This document shows, one piece after another, positions 63,923 to 64,000 of a DNA stretch of 64,000 nucleotides. Both the position numbers and the translations under genes were made by a program. Numbering within the stretch: the first letter of the stretch is position 1; each line of letters begins with the position of its first letter. The notes under the pieces are model-generated. The model did not search any database. It was not told the DNA's origin and was given only the letters and a program-made list of their open reading frames with translations. Origin of the DNA: CAVQXR01 sp963717955 (GTDB taxonomy: Bacteria > Actinomycetota > Thermoleophilia > Gaiellales > Gaiellaceae); NCBI GenBank assembly GCA_963717955.1, contig CAVQXR010000001.1, positions 2,356,001 to 2,420,000 of the forward strand, given 5' to 3'.

Positions 63923-64000
63923 GTGTTCTACCGGCCCGGCGACGATCACGACCTCCGCGGCGACCCGTTCAACCAGCTCGTCGTCCCGCGGCCGATCGGC
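63923..64000 (+). CDS. Flavin reductase-like domain protein (partial, 5' end only)
   Basis: Twenty-six codons are visible, starting MFYRPGDDHDLRGDPFNQLV and continuing VPRPIG. The FNQLVVPRPIG pattern is the typical beginning of FMN-binding split-barrel flavin reductase family proteins. It reads off the right edge. Confidence 0.6.
   Translation, partial: MFYRPGDDHDLRGDPFNQLVVPRPIG

Overview
The window is a very GC-rich, densely packed bacterial chromosome segment. GTG and TTG starts are common, ATGA/GTGA gene overlaps are frequent, and many genes appear to have leaderless promoters (a TANNNT hexamer 6-7 bases before the start codon). Together with menaquinone synthesis through the futalosine route (mqnD plus a UbiD-type decarboxylase), a three-helix actinobacterial-type Rieske protein, an LLM flavin (possibly F420) oxidoreductase and CIRCE-controlled groES-groL, this suggests a deep-branching Actinomycetota lineage such as Thermoleophilia. 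The class assignment is inference.

Layout. 1-7.5 kb (minus strand): ABC-2 exporter, hemB, hemL, an unrecognised 183-residue protein, a small membrane protein, a UbiD-family decarboxylase and the Rieske subunit of a cytochrome bc complex. 7.6-9.2 kb (plus): a membrane-anchored LytM-like protein and a YmdB-type phosphodiesterase. 9.2-16 kb (minus): two multispan glycosyltransferase-like proteins, GtrA, acylphosphatase, protein-isoaspartate methyltransferase, a lipid kinase and GabT. 16-19 kb: molybdate uptake operon modABC with an HTH-TOBE regulator. 19-24 kb: YdcZ-type transporter, mqnD, a DtxR-type repressor, two unknown genes, an ornithine cyclodeaminase homologue, tRNA-Arg and YgfZ. 24-32 kb: C45 hydrolase, S66 LD-carboxypeptidase and a complete peptide ABC importer. 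32-39 kb: groL-groS, NUDIX, ASCH-like, a second S66, a zinc ribbon, 2-oxoacid dehydrogenase E2 and lipB. 39-44 kb (minus): hyuB-hyuA, LLM oxidoreductase and a REDY-like protein. 44-49 kb: a broken lipA, a 56-bp tandem repeat array, fumC, a ferredoxin-NADP reductase and an A-type Fe-S carrier. 49.7-63.9 kb: a complete 14-gene nuoA-N operon, then the start of a flavin reductase-like gene.

Functionally the window is centred on energy metabolism. Complex I feeds menaquinone, the qcr complex oxidises it, and heme, Fe-S, lipoyl and molybdenum cofactor genes support these enzymes.

The least explained content is a family of ~160-bp elements with inverted ends (five full copies, plus one 24-bp residue consisting only of ends). 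They are bounded by CTAG or a near match, carry a conserved central hairpin of variable sequence, and sit so that their ends form either the -10 hexamer of a downstream gene or the stop codon of an upstream gene. Other unexplained items are a 56-bp tandem array with two hairpins per unit that starts inside lipA, a 137-bp insertion between dppB and dppC that duplicates ATGAGCG, a 219-bp inverted-repeat element, and a tRNA-Arg with anticodon GCG. Nine protein genes (concentrated at 16-20 kb, plus dppC, hyuA and lipA) carry single-base frameshifts. These may be sequencing errors and should be checked first.
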